Shown: in pieces, positions 1 to 8,367 of the stretch
How positions within the stretch are numbered: position 1 is the first letter of the stretch
Layout: each line of letters opens with the position of its first letter
Source of the DNA: Podila epigama
Lineage: Eukaryota; Mortierellomycota; Mortierellomycetes; Mortierellales; Mortierellaceae
DNA length: 12,614 nucleotides
Direction of reading: 5' to 3'
Assembly (NCBI GenBank): GCA_015679605.1
Contig: JAAAVE010000817.1
Location: forward strand, 219-12,832
Program-made: the position numbers and the translations under genes
The notes under the pieces: model-generated
Databases searched by the model: none
What the model was told of the DNA's origin: nothing
Seen by the model: only the letters and a program-made list of their open reading frames with translations

Positions 1-55
1 AAAAAAAAAAAAGCAGTCAATGTTCACGGCTCAGCATGTGCAAAAAAAAGTGCCT

Positions 56-115
56 GACTTGCTTGCTTGTATGCTTGTATGCTTGCATGCTTGCATGCTT
101 GCTTGTATGCAAGGT
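56..115. repeat. Short tandem repeat (gcttgtat / gcttgcat octamers) downstream of brc1
   Basis: Roughly seven degenerate copies of the octamers gcttgtat and gcttgcat lie 60 to 115 bases beyond the brc1 stop codon, in what should be its 3' untranslated or 3' flanking DNA. The unit is partly self-complementary (gcatgc). No AATAAA hexamer is visible in the transcript sense between the stop codon and this repeat. The window itself opens with a 12-base A run. Confidence 0.7.
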
Positions 116-172
116 TTGCATTCTTGCGTGTTTGTTTGACTGGAACGTGGAGCGTATATAAAGTGTTAACAC

Positions 173-3100
173 TCAGACTTGCGCGATGAGACTGTCTTCC
201 AGGTCTAATTGCTGCTGAAGCATGCTCCTCAAGATAAGCTCCGTCGAATACACTGGTACAGCAGCCTTCTGTAGTGGCTTCCACAGCTCCTTGTCCTCCT
301 TCCCCGCCACTACCACCAATACCATCTCCTCCTTGCCATCCTCATCCTCATCTTCATCGTCATCGTCATCTCTATCGCTGTTCTTGTTATCAACGCCACG
401 ACCATTGCTCTTGCTCTCGCTCTTGCTCTTGCCTACGCCATCACTCATCTGCTGCTTCATCTTTTCCAACAAAAAGTTTAGACCCGACCTCAAGAGTGTG
501 TTCGACTTGCCCCCGCCTACTTCCACAAACTGCTTCAAAATCGCCATCTTGGGTGTTGTCGACGGCGAGATATAGAACACACAGTTTTCAAACACCTTCT
601 TCTCCTTGGCTCGATCCAATGCTTGATACAACTTGACATCGTACTCGTTCTTGTGCTCTGGGTCCTCAAGTCGATACTCGTTTTCATCTACAAGTTAACA
701 GGGAACAGACCGGGAAGGTGAGAAAGACATCATCAATGACGCACTCTTCAATACATGACGACATAACTTTTTTTTCATGAACAAGAGAAATGTTAAAAAA
801 AAAGAAGGGCAAGAACTTACCAAGAATTGCATTGGCTTCAATGCAAGAATTAAGATACTCCCTTCGAACAATAAACTTGGCCTGTGCTACCGCGCACAAA
901 AACTTTTCAGTTCGCGCTGCATGCGTTGCAACGAGATGTGTACAGTCATCCACAGACTTTGCAGCAACCATCCCTAGCGCCTTGAGTTGCTTTATCTCCT
1001 TGGACGTCAATTCCGAATCCTTTAGACCTGTGCATAGATAACGGACCACTCTCGGCTCCTTTGAAGGCCCTCGGTTTTCATCCGCCACCGGTGACAGGGA
1101 TGGACTCTTGGCTCTTTGCGCAGCACTCGCTGCTGTTGTTGCCGCTGCTGTAGATTTCTTACCCTTCTTGGCTGCTGGTGGCCCAACTTCTCGGCTAGAA
1201 TTGGCCACAGCTTTGGCCGATTCTTCATCGCTTGCAGAAACGGATCCTTTTCGTTGGACCGTTGTCTTGCGCTTCTTTGTAGGAGACGCTGGCTTCTTGC
1301 TCAAAACTTCGACATAGTCAACTTGCATTTCCGTCTCTGATTGCTCCTCGACTTGTTCATCTCCTCCTCCTCCTCTTTCTTCTTCTTCGTCTCCTTCGTC
1401 TTCAACTCCTTTGCTATCTTGCTTTTTTCGAGTTGTTAAACCATCATCTACCGGTGCCTTCTTACGCTTTCGTTGCGCCTTCTTCTCGTTCTGAAGCTCT
1501 TCCTGGAAATTATTCATGTCTGGCACAATCTTCTTCAATGCTTTACTGGCTTCAAGTGCTGCACCTCTCATCCTCGCGATACGAGGGCCACCTGCCGGGG
1601 TAGGCGAGGCTTCCTTATTGATATGAGCTGTGGGTTTCGTCGGCGATGGTGTCGAAGGATGAGATGACTCGTCTTTAGAAGTGTCGTATGGATCCGAGAC
1701 GACGCTTGTATTCTCAACGGGGACCGCCAGCGCCTTCTTACCACGGTTCGTAGAAGCCTTCTCACTCTTTGGCTCCTCCGTTTCCTTTTCGATGGCAGGC
1801 GCCTCTTCGGCTTCTTCTCTGGCTCGGATATCATCCCCATGACCATCAACAACGGGCTCGTCTCTGGAACGTTCAATATCCATAGGCACATGTGGCGAAC
1901 TGGACTCGGCCTTCACTGCGCTCGTTTCAGTCAGGTCCTCAATCCAATCATCAATCTCTTGTGGACTGAGCCTTGTGCCAAATACTTGAGATAGTTGGTT
2001 ATGGGCAGGAAAGTGTGTGTACCGCTGTTTGGCTTCGCTTTGTAGTGTCCAGGTCTGGAAGCAATCTTCAAGCCAAAGATGGTTCACGACCTTGATATTC
2101 CATTCTTGACCCTTTTGGTACTTTTCACCGTACGCGCTAATAAAATGAAGGCGAGATAGTCAGAATTTGATATGTATCAATGGCATTTCTCAAAGACAAA
2201 AGTGGACCTACTTTCCGCAGACAAGGTGACTTGTAGGTTCAGGGGCAGTACGACTTGACATGGTTGGTTTGTAGGTTGCACCAACGGCGACAATCATTCT
2301 CTTTAAATACTCACGAATCGGCCCAGTGTAATTGGATATTGACAAGACCTATATGAGTAGCCGATTTTGTAAGTTTTTGACGTAAAAAGATGTGTTAGCC
2401 TTCCATCGCAATGAAAAATCTCGACTAGGACCCAAGAAGCGGGAGGAAAAAAAATACGTACATGGTCAGTCATGCCAACAATAGGCTCCGCTGGTATAGG
2501 GTAATGCAATAAGGAGGCTTTCGGGGAAGGTATTGTCCCTGTCTGAAGAACATGTAGGAGCCAATCTGCTGAAGCCACTGTCTTTCCATCCTTGGACGCC
2601 TGAGAAAAAAAAAGTAAGTGAGGATAAGATGAGTACCCACATATAGCGAAAGAATATTCAAAAAGAAAATGACAAACGTGAAAGAAACGTTACCTCAAGG
2701 TAAAGTGTGCCGTTCCTGAACCTACAAATCACAACGTCCACCATGTCACAAGCGTAATCAGCCTCTGATGATAATACGGCCCCTCCTGCCTCAGCGATTC
2801 TCGCGATAAAACACTCCCGAAGCTCTGGGAGAACGTGAAGATCATTTGCCAATATGAAATGAAGTCCCTTTAGGAACTGAGGGGTGTCAGGATTCGGTGT
2901 ATTCAAAAATGCCACGACTGATCTGACACTGTTTGAAAATAGTTGTGGAGCACCTGTTTGGACCACATCCTGTTGGTTGACTGTGTAATCAGGGTCCTGC
3001 AACGGCGGGTGTGGGAAAGAGTATATGGACTATGGATGTTGATCGAAAACGAGTTAGCACACATACATACGTCTGATGCATTGTGGACACTTGCGCCTGC

Positions 3101-4412
3101 AATTGGGGATGTACATCGAAATCAGAAAAATGATACCTCTGGGAAACGTCGCTTGAGATTACAGCAAAGCTGGAACCAATGTGGGAGAACAACCTTGATC
3201 TCTAATTCTGGATGGTCCATGACAAAGTTGTACTTGTCCTATTGTGTAGCAAGAATGTTGGGCAGTCAGAAAAAAGCTTGATTGTAGGTAACTCGCCTAC
3301 GATAAAAAAATGATTGGTGATGAACCATACCCCTGTGGGAGCGAGTGCTATAAGGTGTGTAACTTCAGTGGTGATGCCATTCTCAAAACGCCCTCCAAAG
3401 TTTCTAACAGACTCGGAAATAATCTGGCGGTCGAATTGCGGAATCTATGTGGACCAATGATAAATGAATGGGTTCACAGGTTTGATAAGAAAAAAAATAA
3501 AACGATTGACTCAATGAAAAATGGCTTTGGACAATGACCCCTTACCCCTGTTGCTGCGATAACTACGCCCGAGAAGATCATTTCTGGATCGGCCGAGTAG
3601 AGTTCAGGTCTGGGAATTTGTATAAGAAAGAGTGACACAGTGTCAGGTCAGATACAACATCAGCAAATCTATTGAAAAAAAAGTGTCAAAAAGTAGTGGC
3701 AAAGCACGTCGACTTACGGCTGCATAAATCCGTGCTTCACAGACTGTATCACCCACTGCGGCTAAAAAAAGAGTAGGAAAAACAATGATATTAATGAAAA
3801 TAAAAGGTTAGCAACAGTAGACGGAAATGACACAGGGCGTCAATTGAAGAGACATCACGAAGGCTTAAGAAGGTTACCGTGACGATATGAATGCCACGCG
3901 CAGCAGCGTGCTTTTGATCTGGGAAGTCAAAGTCATCCGTAATGATATGTGTTGTTTTTGATGTGTTAGAATCCCAGTCCGTGTCGTCTTGAGGACCAAA
4001 GTATCGTGTCTTGAATGCTCCGTATCTGAACAATAGGGATTCAAGCTATGACGCACAATGAGGCAAAAAAAAAAGAGAGAAGGCAACAGACCAAGTCAGG
4101 AACATGCGCGAACCATGCTCATTGCGTTGCAACACTTTGTTCCATTTCAACACCATGTGGTTCAATTGTTAAATTCAGTTGTCAACATGTAACTAGGACA
4201 CATACTCGAGCAATGCGAGAGGCACCGAGGAAATGATTAAGATAAAACACGACATCGACAAAGATGTGGTCAATGACCTGCGATGGGGCAGGTGCCGTGT
4301 GTTCTGATGCCCATTCGCCGTGACCATTTTGTGTTTCCGGGATAACGGATTCACTCTTTTGTGTTGTGAGGTCGACCGAGTCGTTATTGCTATTTTCCGC
4401 TGCATGCGACAT
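173..4412 (-). CDS. brc1: Six-BRCT-domain DNA-damage scaffold, PTIP/Brc1/Rtt107 family (11 exons, complete)
   Basis: Exons in transcript order: 4412-4206, 4045-3878, 3761-3718, 3609-3546, 3444-3331, 3238-3137, 2996-2694, 2599-2462, 2348-2212, 2136-821, 687-173 (TGA at 175-173). All ten introns (75-160 nt) are GT-AG with compatible phases, and the coding length is 3108 nt (1035 aa). BRCT domains lie near residues 48-145, 150-235, 273-365, 380-475, 787-890 and 895-1030. BRCT1-4 keep the signature Trp (W128, W220, W347, W447). A charged Ser/Lys/Glu-rich linker (about 480-780) carries basic NLS-like clusters (643-654, 710-722) and SPTK sites typical of CDK targets at S590 and S710. In BRCT5, T795-G796 and K837 match the phosphate-binding Thr-Gly and Lys of this family. 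The spacer after BRCT5 (DENEYRLEDPEHKNEYDVKL) and the end (LQQQLDLEDS) resemble the PTIP C-terminus. Family role, known elsewhere: binding phospho-H2A at damaged replication forks in the nucleus. The start at 4412 has A at -3; an in-frame ATG at 4487 would add a hydrophobic leader unlikely for a nuclear protein. Exon junctions are inferred by reading, not from transcripts. Confidence 0.9.
336..380. repeat. Acidic-codon triplet repeat inside brc1 last exon
   Basis: On the plus strand this is a run of cat/cct/cgt triplets; on the coding strand it reads mostly GAT and GAG codons and encodes an Asp/Glu tract (about residues 969-981) within the sixth BRCT domain. It sits in a low-complexity loop of roughly 50 residues rich in Ser, Lys, Asn and Asp (about 933-983) that separates the two halves of the domain. 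It keeps the reading frame, so it is an expandable in-frame microsatellite rather than a lesion. Confidence 0.75.
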
Positions 4413-4874
4413 TGTGAACGTTGGAAGGGTGGAGCAGTTCGTTGAAGAATTGAGCAAGAGATTCAAAAAAAATAAAAGGAACTTCATTTGGTGGCGTTAT
4501 TGATGTTCATATCTTGCAATCAGTCCGTCATCCCGTGATCAAAAAAATCTCAAGTGTAGTCTTTGCCCATTTTTCCCCTTTGCCACTGTTTAATCCCATG
4601 CGCATTGCTCGGTCCTATCTATTTCTCGGCAACTTCATATTCTACTTTTCTATCACCAGACGCTGAACTCGCTGCCCAGTTCTCTTTGTCTCTTTCACTT
4701 GGCCTGTACCGTGGTTGTAATGGTTGTAAAAGCAAGCAAGATCCGGAGGAGTGAGTGGGAGTCTTTATTATGTGCGGCTATCAGTGACTTACTACTGATC
4801 ACTGACTGTGGCTTTATTGCACAAAAAAAAGAGAAAGTCAAAAGAGTGAGCGAAAAGCATCTCTTTCTTCTCCA
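4413..4874. promoter_or_regulatory. 5' flank of brc1 (promoter region, no clear core element)
   Basis: This is the stretch upstream of the brc1 start on the minus strand. I see no convincing TATA box close to the ATG. An in-frame upstream ATG at 4487 would extend the protein by 25 residues beginning MKFLLFFLNLLLN. I read this as 5' untranslated sequence because the extension is hydrophobic and signal-peptide-like, whereas the family is nuclear. No other gene is seen here. Confidence 0.4.
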
Positions 4875-5117
4875 CACCTTCACTCTCACTTTCACTCACC
4901 AGCACCACACTCGCCAACACTCACCAACACACACACACACGCCAACACTCACCAGCACACACTCACTCACATACTCACTCACTCACTCACTCACCAACAC
5001 ACTCACTCACTCGCCAACACACACACGCACACACACATGCCAACACTCACCAGCACACACTCACTCACCCACTCGCGCACTCACCTGCCAACACACACAC
5101 ACAATCTCTCTCACATA
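4875..5117. repeat. Compound microsatellite, (CACT)n and (CA)n
   Basis: Degenerate tetranucleotide CACT and dinucleotide CA repeats with interspersed ccaacac units run for about 240 bases. The long plus-strand open frame across it encodes only a His/Thr/Ser/Leu repeat and is not a gene. It is followed within about 10 bases by a second microsatellite of different sequence. Confidence 0.9.
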
Positions 5118-5127
5118 CCCATCCACC

Positions 5128-5266
5128 CAGTCAGACAGACAGGTAGACAGGCAGACGAGCAGGCAGACAGAACAGACAGATAGATAGACAGACAGCAAGG
5201 CGCACATAGAGATAGATACATAGAGATAGACGCGACGCAGGTAGACACCACACAGATAGGCAGATC
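5128..5266. repeat. Compound microsatellite, (CAGA)n grading into (GATA)n
   Basis: Cagacaga-type repeats pass into gatagata-type repeats, with interruptions such as gcgcac and gacgcgacgcag. It is contiguous in practice with the CACT/CA tract to its left, giving nearly 400 bases of simple sequence in the brc1 upstream region. Confidence 0.88.
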
Positions 5267-6195
5267 AACAATAAAGAAAAAACATCTACTCAACAAAATA
5301 CATAACAGCGATGAAGAGCGTCGATCGAGCGAGATACCATCGCCTCTTCCATAGGTATGATCCTGTAGGTCAATATGTGGTGCCACATTATCTTTTATCT
5401 TTTTCTCAAATGAAGGGAGAGGCTTGAGGCAGTAGGTGACACTGCCAGCATTGTCACGATGAAAATGGTGGTGATATTCGTCTGGTTCTGGCACCACTGA
5501 ACCACCACAGGATGTAACATAGCATAAATCTTCACTTCATATTTGATCCGCAATAAACATGTAGCCCAATAGCCTATATATCCGTTCATTATTTTTTTTT
5601 CGTTGTTATTATTATTAACCTATTACCCTATTAACCTATTCAACCCCTGACCGTTCGACCATCCAAACGCAAAAACGCCCGCACCTCAGACTATTCATAA
5701 AGCCTCAGGTACGGGCGCTTGCGTCCACCATGCATGCACAGCATGCCTCACTGTCGTTTGCTTTCTGAAAGCCTGGTGTCTAATCAAGGGAGAGGATTGA
5801 AAAAGATGATGGACAAAAGAAAAATTTCTTGGTTTATCTGACCTTCTCTCCATCTTTGACTGCCCTTGGCTTTCTTTTTCACCCAACGTTATGGAACTTG
5901 AGCATGTTTCCTTTTTTTGAAATTGATACATTCTCTTCAGAAAAAGGAGGGGATGTGACCATTGATTTTTTAGCTGGCCAAGTCGAATAAAATGACGACT
6001 TCAGCTTATTATCCGAGGACCAGGACCATATATGTCCCGCCCTGGTTGCTTTTCATGCCCCTTCTTTTCTTTTCACCTTTTATTTTGCTTCACCTGGCTC
6101 TCTTCTATAAGATTGTGATTTTAGAGTAGGTGAACGAGCAGAATTTATTATCTCTTTCCCTCACGGGTAGTTCTGGATTTTCGCGAAAGACTTCA
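5267..6195. other. Non-coding stretch, no gene recognised
   Basis: AT-rich intergenic DNA. A 78-codon minus-strand open frame (5931-5695) has no recognisable motif, no splice context and overlaps a stem-loop at its 3' end, so I do not call it. Apart from that stem-loop I see nothing that looks functional. T-rich tracts occur near 5590-5600 and 6060-6090. Confidence 0.5.
5667..5724. repeat. Imperfect inverted repeat (stem-loop)
   Basis: The left arm cgcccgcacct (5676-5686) pairs with aggtacgggcg (5707-5717) with one mismatch around a 20-base loop. After a small asymmetric bulge, acgc (5667-5670) pairs with gcgt (5721-5724). The stem is GC-rich against AT-rich surroundings. It could be a transcript hairpin, a small inverted-repeat element or chance; no T-run follows directly on either strand. 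Confidence 0.5.
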
Positions 6196-6258
6196 ATATA
6201 GAAGATTACACAAAAAACAAAAAAATATATATATATGTAATATATAGAAGATTACACA
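6196..6258. repeat. 17-bp direct repeat flanking an AT tract
   Basis: The sequence atatagaagattacaca occurs identically at 6196-6212 and 6242-6258. The copies are separated by an A-rich tract and an (AT)n run (6225-6236). A short insertion with target duplication or local slippage could give this pattern. Confidence 0.8.
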
Positions 6259-6265
6259 TATATCG

Positions 6266-6683
6266 TTAAGTCGTCATTAACAACGAGGCGATCACTTCAG
6301 TGGGGTCTTCCTCATTGTCATCGTCACAAGAATCAACATTGTATTGATTTATGTGATTAGACGCATACGAGGATATCCATTGGAGCCATCGTGCGATGTC
6401 CTCCGCGAATTCATGAAGCTCTTTGCTCCAAGAAGCCGAGCTCCTTATGATTTGGAGCGTGGCCTTTTTGAATAAACCTAATGATAAGTTGTAAGCAAAA
6501 ACCAAACGACTGTTAGCCAAATTCTATAGTCTTTGTACAAGTATTACCAGCAACAATAGAGTCTACATCGTGGCATGTGGCATGTACACTTTGATTTGAT
6601 TGATTTGCTGACGTTTCCAGTACTACTTGATTACACTGTCGAATGCGATTATTCGCATTTTTCACTGGTTTTCTGCGATGCGA
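6266..6683 (-). CDS. Possible two-exon C-terminal coding segment, unknown protein (start not found)
   Basis: I do not recognise this protein. The last exon would be 6477-6266 (stop TAA), reading through SWSKELHEFAEDIARWLQW to an acidic stretch (DSCDDDNEEDP). It is preceded by a good candidate intron, 6547-6478 (70 nt): donor GTAATA, a CTAAC branch-point match on the minus strand 35 bases from the acceptor, and TTAG. The upstream exon stays open in phase from 6683 to 6548 and joins as DVDSIVAGLFKKATLQ. Together about 114 residues read like ordinary protein: no simple repeats, amphipathic and acidic. Against it: no in-frame ATG upstream, a TAA just beyond 6683, no homology I can name, and the upstream exon includes palindromic repeats. 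A separate ATG frame (from about 6792, 42 codons) reaches the same area in another phase, so a missed intron, a frameshift or a decayed gene are all possible. Confidence 0.35.
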
Positions 6684-6693
6684 TTATTCGCAT
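6642..6693. repeat. Two copies of a palindromic 16-mer
   Basis: The 16-mer atgcgattattcgcat occurs at 6643-6658 and 6678-6693. Each has 6-bp perfect arms (atgcga / tcgcat) around a ttat centre, and the centres lie 35 bases apart. The first copy extends by one pair on each side; the second has further tgcg / cgca arms offset by one base. They could be paired binding sites for a dimeric DNA-binding protein, or hairpins. Confidence 0.8.
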
Positions 6694-7579
6694 TCGCACT
6701 TGAGAACCCATGTACGATTCTATTAACGGACAGTTGAATATGATACTTAGAAATAAGCCTTCTCTCTTTTTTTTGTTGATGTACTTGCATGCGTTACGAG
6801 AGAGAAGTGAAGAGGCAAATGTACTTACAAATGGGAAATCTTGAAAGGTCCAGAAGAAAAACAGAAGGTGAAGTGAAATGGACGATTTGGCAAAGGTGAA
6901 GAATCAAAGAAGAATAAGTAACGTGTAGTGAGAAAAATTCACCACCAATGTGCTACACGTCCTTTCTGCATTACATATCCCATCAATATGTCACGCGTCT
7001 TTTCTACATCAGTTATCATCATCCTTAAAAAAAAAGCATCATCAACATATCAATATACATCCCTTTTCCCACACGAAATACTTTCTTCACATGGGTCTTG
7101 CTCTGCTCTACTCTCCAACCTACTCTACTCTACTCCACTCATAAGGGGCTCATCTTATTTTGCGAAAAGTCCATTCAAGCCAGTGTGTAAGGTGTGGATA
7201 AGGTGTTGAACCTGGCCATAGTTTGAGGAGACAAAAAACAGTGACAGCATGTTCCCATGTGAAGGATCAACGTCTCAAGTTTCCAGGCATTTCCTTTGCA
7301 AGCTATGGAGGATCTCTACACTCGGATAGGTGGTGTATCAATATATGCCCTCGAGAGGCCAATGAAAGTATAAGCCGAATCTGTTGAAGATAGCAAAGCG
7401 CAATGCGTTGACAACTTTTCTTCCTCAGACATTAATTGCCATTTTTGTTTTTTTTTTTTTTTTATTCGTCTTATAACGAAGGTTAGCAATTATGCTTGTG
7501 TCGATATATTACTTGTCCACAGGGATCTCTTCCAGGTCATGGTATACACGGACTGTCGCATCAATGGACCATCGCGTTC
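6684..7579. other. Intergenic stretch, no gene called
   Basis: Plus-strand open frames near 6928-7209 are short, overlap one another in two frames and contain no motif. A T-run of 16 bases lies at 7448-7463. A GTAAGT donor-like site on the minus strand near 6828 follows an ATG-less open frame, so an upstream exon of the minus-strand segment at 6.3-6.7 kb could hide here, but I cannot place one. Confidence 0.4.
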
Positions 7580-7928
7580 TTACTCAAGAATAAGAATAAT
7601 TTTATGGATCACGGGATGTTGTTCTTCAAAAATAGGCCCGATTTGCCCGATCTTGTTGACTGTTTTGTCAAGGTTGGAAATGTCAGAACTCTTTTTTGGT
7701 TGCTGCGGCCACGGGTCATTTCATGTGTCTGTAGACAATTGTTTCCTTTTATTTTCAATGTTCAGTCGCTGTGCGTGGAATAAGACCTCTATGGCAGCCT
7801 TGGAAACGGCCCGGTCCCTTCCCCTCATCATGCATGATGAGAGACGGTCCGTCTTCTTCCTTTGTCATCCTCCGAACCAATAAGGTTCCCCCGTATTCTT
7901 CCTTGAAAGAGGTCAAGTGCGAGTGTTT
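7580..7928 (-). pseudogene. Possible decayed coding remnant, unknown family
   Basis: Two minus-strand frames read like protein but are broken against each other. Frame A runs 7928-7755 and includes SFKEEYGGTLLVRRMTKEED, then MHDEGKG. Frame B runs from 7864 and includes SKAAIEVLFHAQRLNIENKR. It hits a TGA at 7723-7721, then continues in the same frame through NDPWPQQPKKSSDISNLDK and KIGQIGPIFEEQHPVIHK to a TAA at 7582-7580. One frameshift between 7755 and 7864 and one in-frame stop would join them into about 110 residues. No intron with proper signals bridges the break. An acceptor-like tatag precedes frame A. I recognise no family. Two plus-strand frames of 95 and 114 codons cover the same bases, so chance cannot be excluded. 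Confidence 0.28.
7824..7841. repeat. Perfect 18-bp palindrome
   Basis: ctcatcatgcatgatgag is identical to its own reverse complement with no spacer. It lies inside the possibly decayed minus-strand frame. The hexamer cggtcc occurs on both sides (7812-7817 and 7845-7850) as a direct repeat. Confidence 0.85.
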
Positions 7929-8367
7929 CTATATTGACAAAGGACATTGTCAAACCTTGGAGGCAGTAGCATGTAACCTAACTCTCATGTTCTTCCGGAC
8001 CTGTGATTGATTGACCTTTTTTTTGTTGGGGTGGTGTGGCGAGTGCGTGGTCCATGCGCAGAGTCCATTGTTTGTAGATGTAGCGATGTAGCACAATAAA
8101 AATGATGGCGGCATCTGAAAGAAAGAAATGGGCGTAACTGTTATTTTCCTTTTTTTTCTTTGGGGAAGCAAGGCTAGGCATATATTTTTTTCTGTTTGGA
8201 GGAGAAAGAAAAGTCGAAATGGAAGGGGCTGTTGTGATAAAAAAGACCCTGAAGAAGCAGTCTGCCTGTCCAATATGTTTCTGTCACTATTCTGTATAGA
8301 TGGTGTTTCTTCTCTTTAGGTTTCGATCGTTTTTTGTTCTTATTGACTCAAAAAAGTCGCTATATGT
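7929..8367. other. Intergenic stretch, no gene called
   Basis: Homopolymer T tracts and short overlapping frames on both strands; none has a recognisable motif or splice pattern. The minus-strand frame across 7950-8273 is of low complexity in parts and conflicts with a plus-strand frame of similar length. Confidence 0.4.

Noticed and set aside
222-636. Plus-strand open frames over the brc1 last exon
   Set aside because: They are antisense shadows of the BRCT6 exon; the Ser- and Pro-rich content comes from its acidic triplet repeat.
4046-4205. Acceptor at 4027/4026 for brc1 exon 2
   Set aside because: Using that CAG breaks the frame with exon 1. The TAG at 4048-4046 keeps phase and restores the BRCT-like join ASRIAR-LESLLFRYGAF.
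4699-5187. 162-codon plus-strand open frame
   Set aside because: It runs through the CACT/CA/CAGA microsatellites and encodes only a His/Thr/Ser/Leu and Gln/Asp/Arg repeat.
5695-5931. 78-codon minus-strand frame
   Set aside because: There is no motif or promoter context, and its end overlaps the stem-loop; the length is within chance expectation.
7496-7883. Plus-strand frames of 95 and 114 codons
   Set aside because: They overlap each other in different frames, are Cys/Ser/Phe-rich without motifs, and lie opposite a minus-strand frame that reads more like protein.
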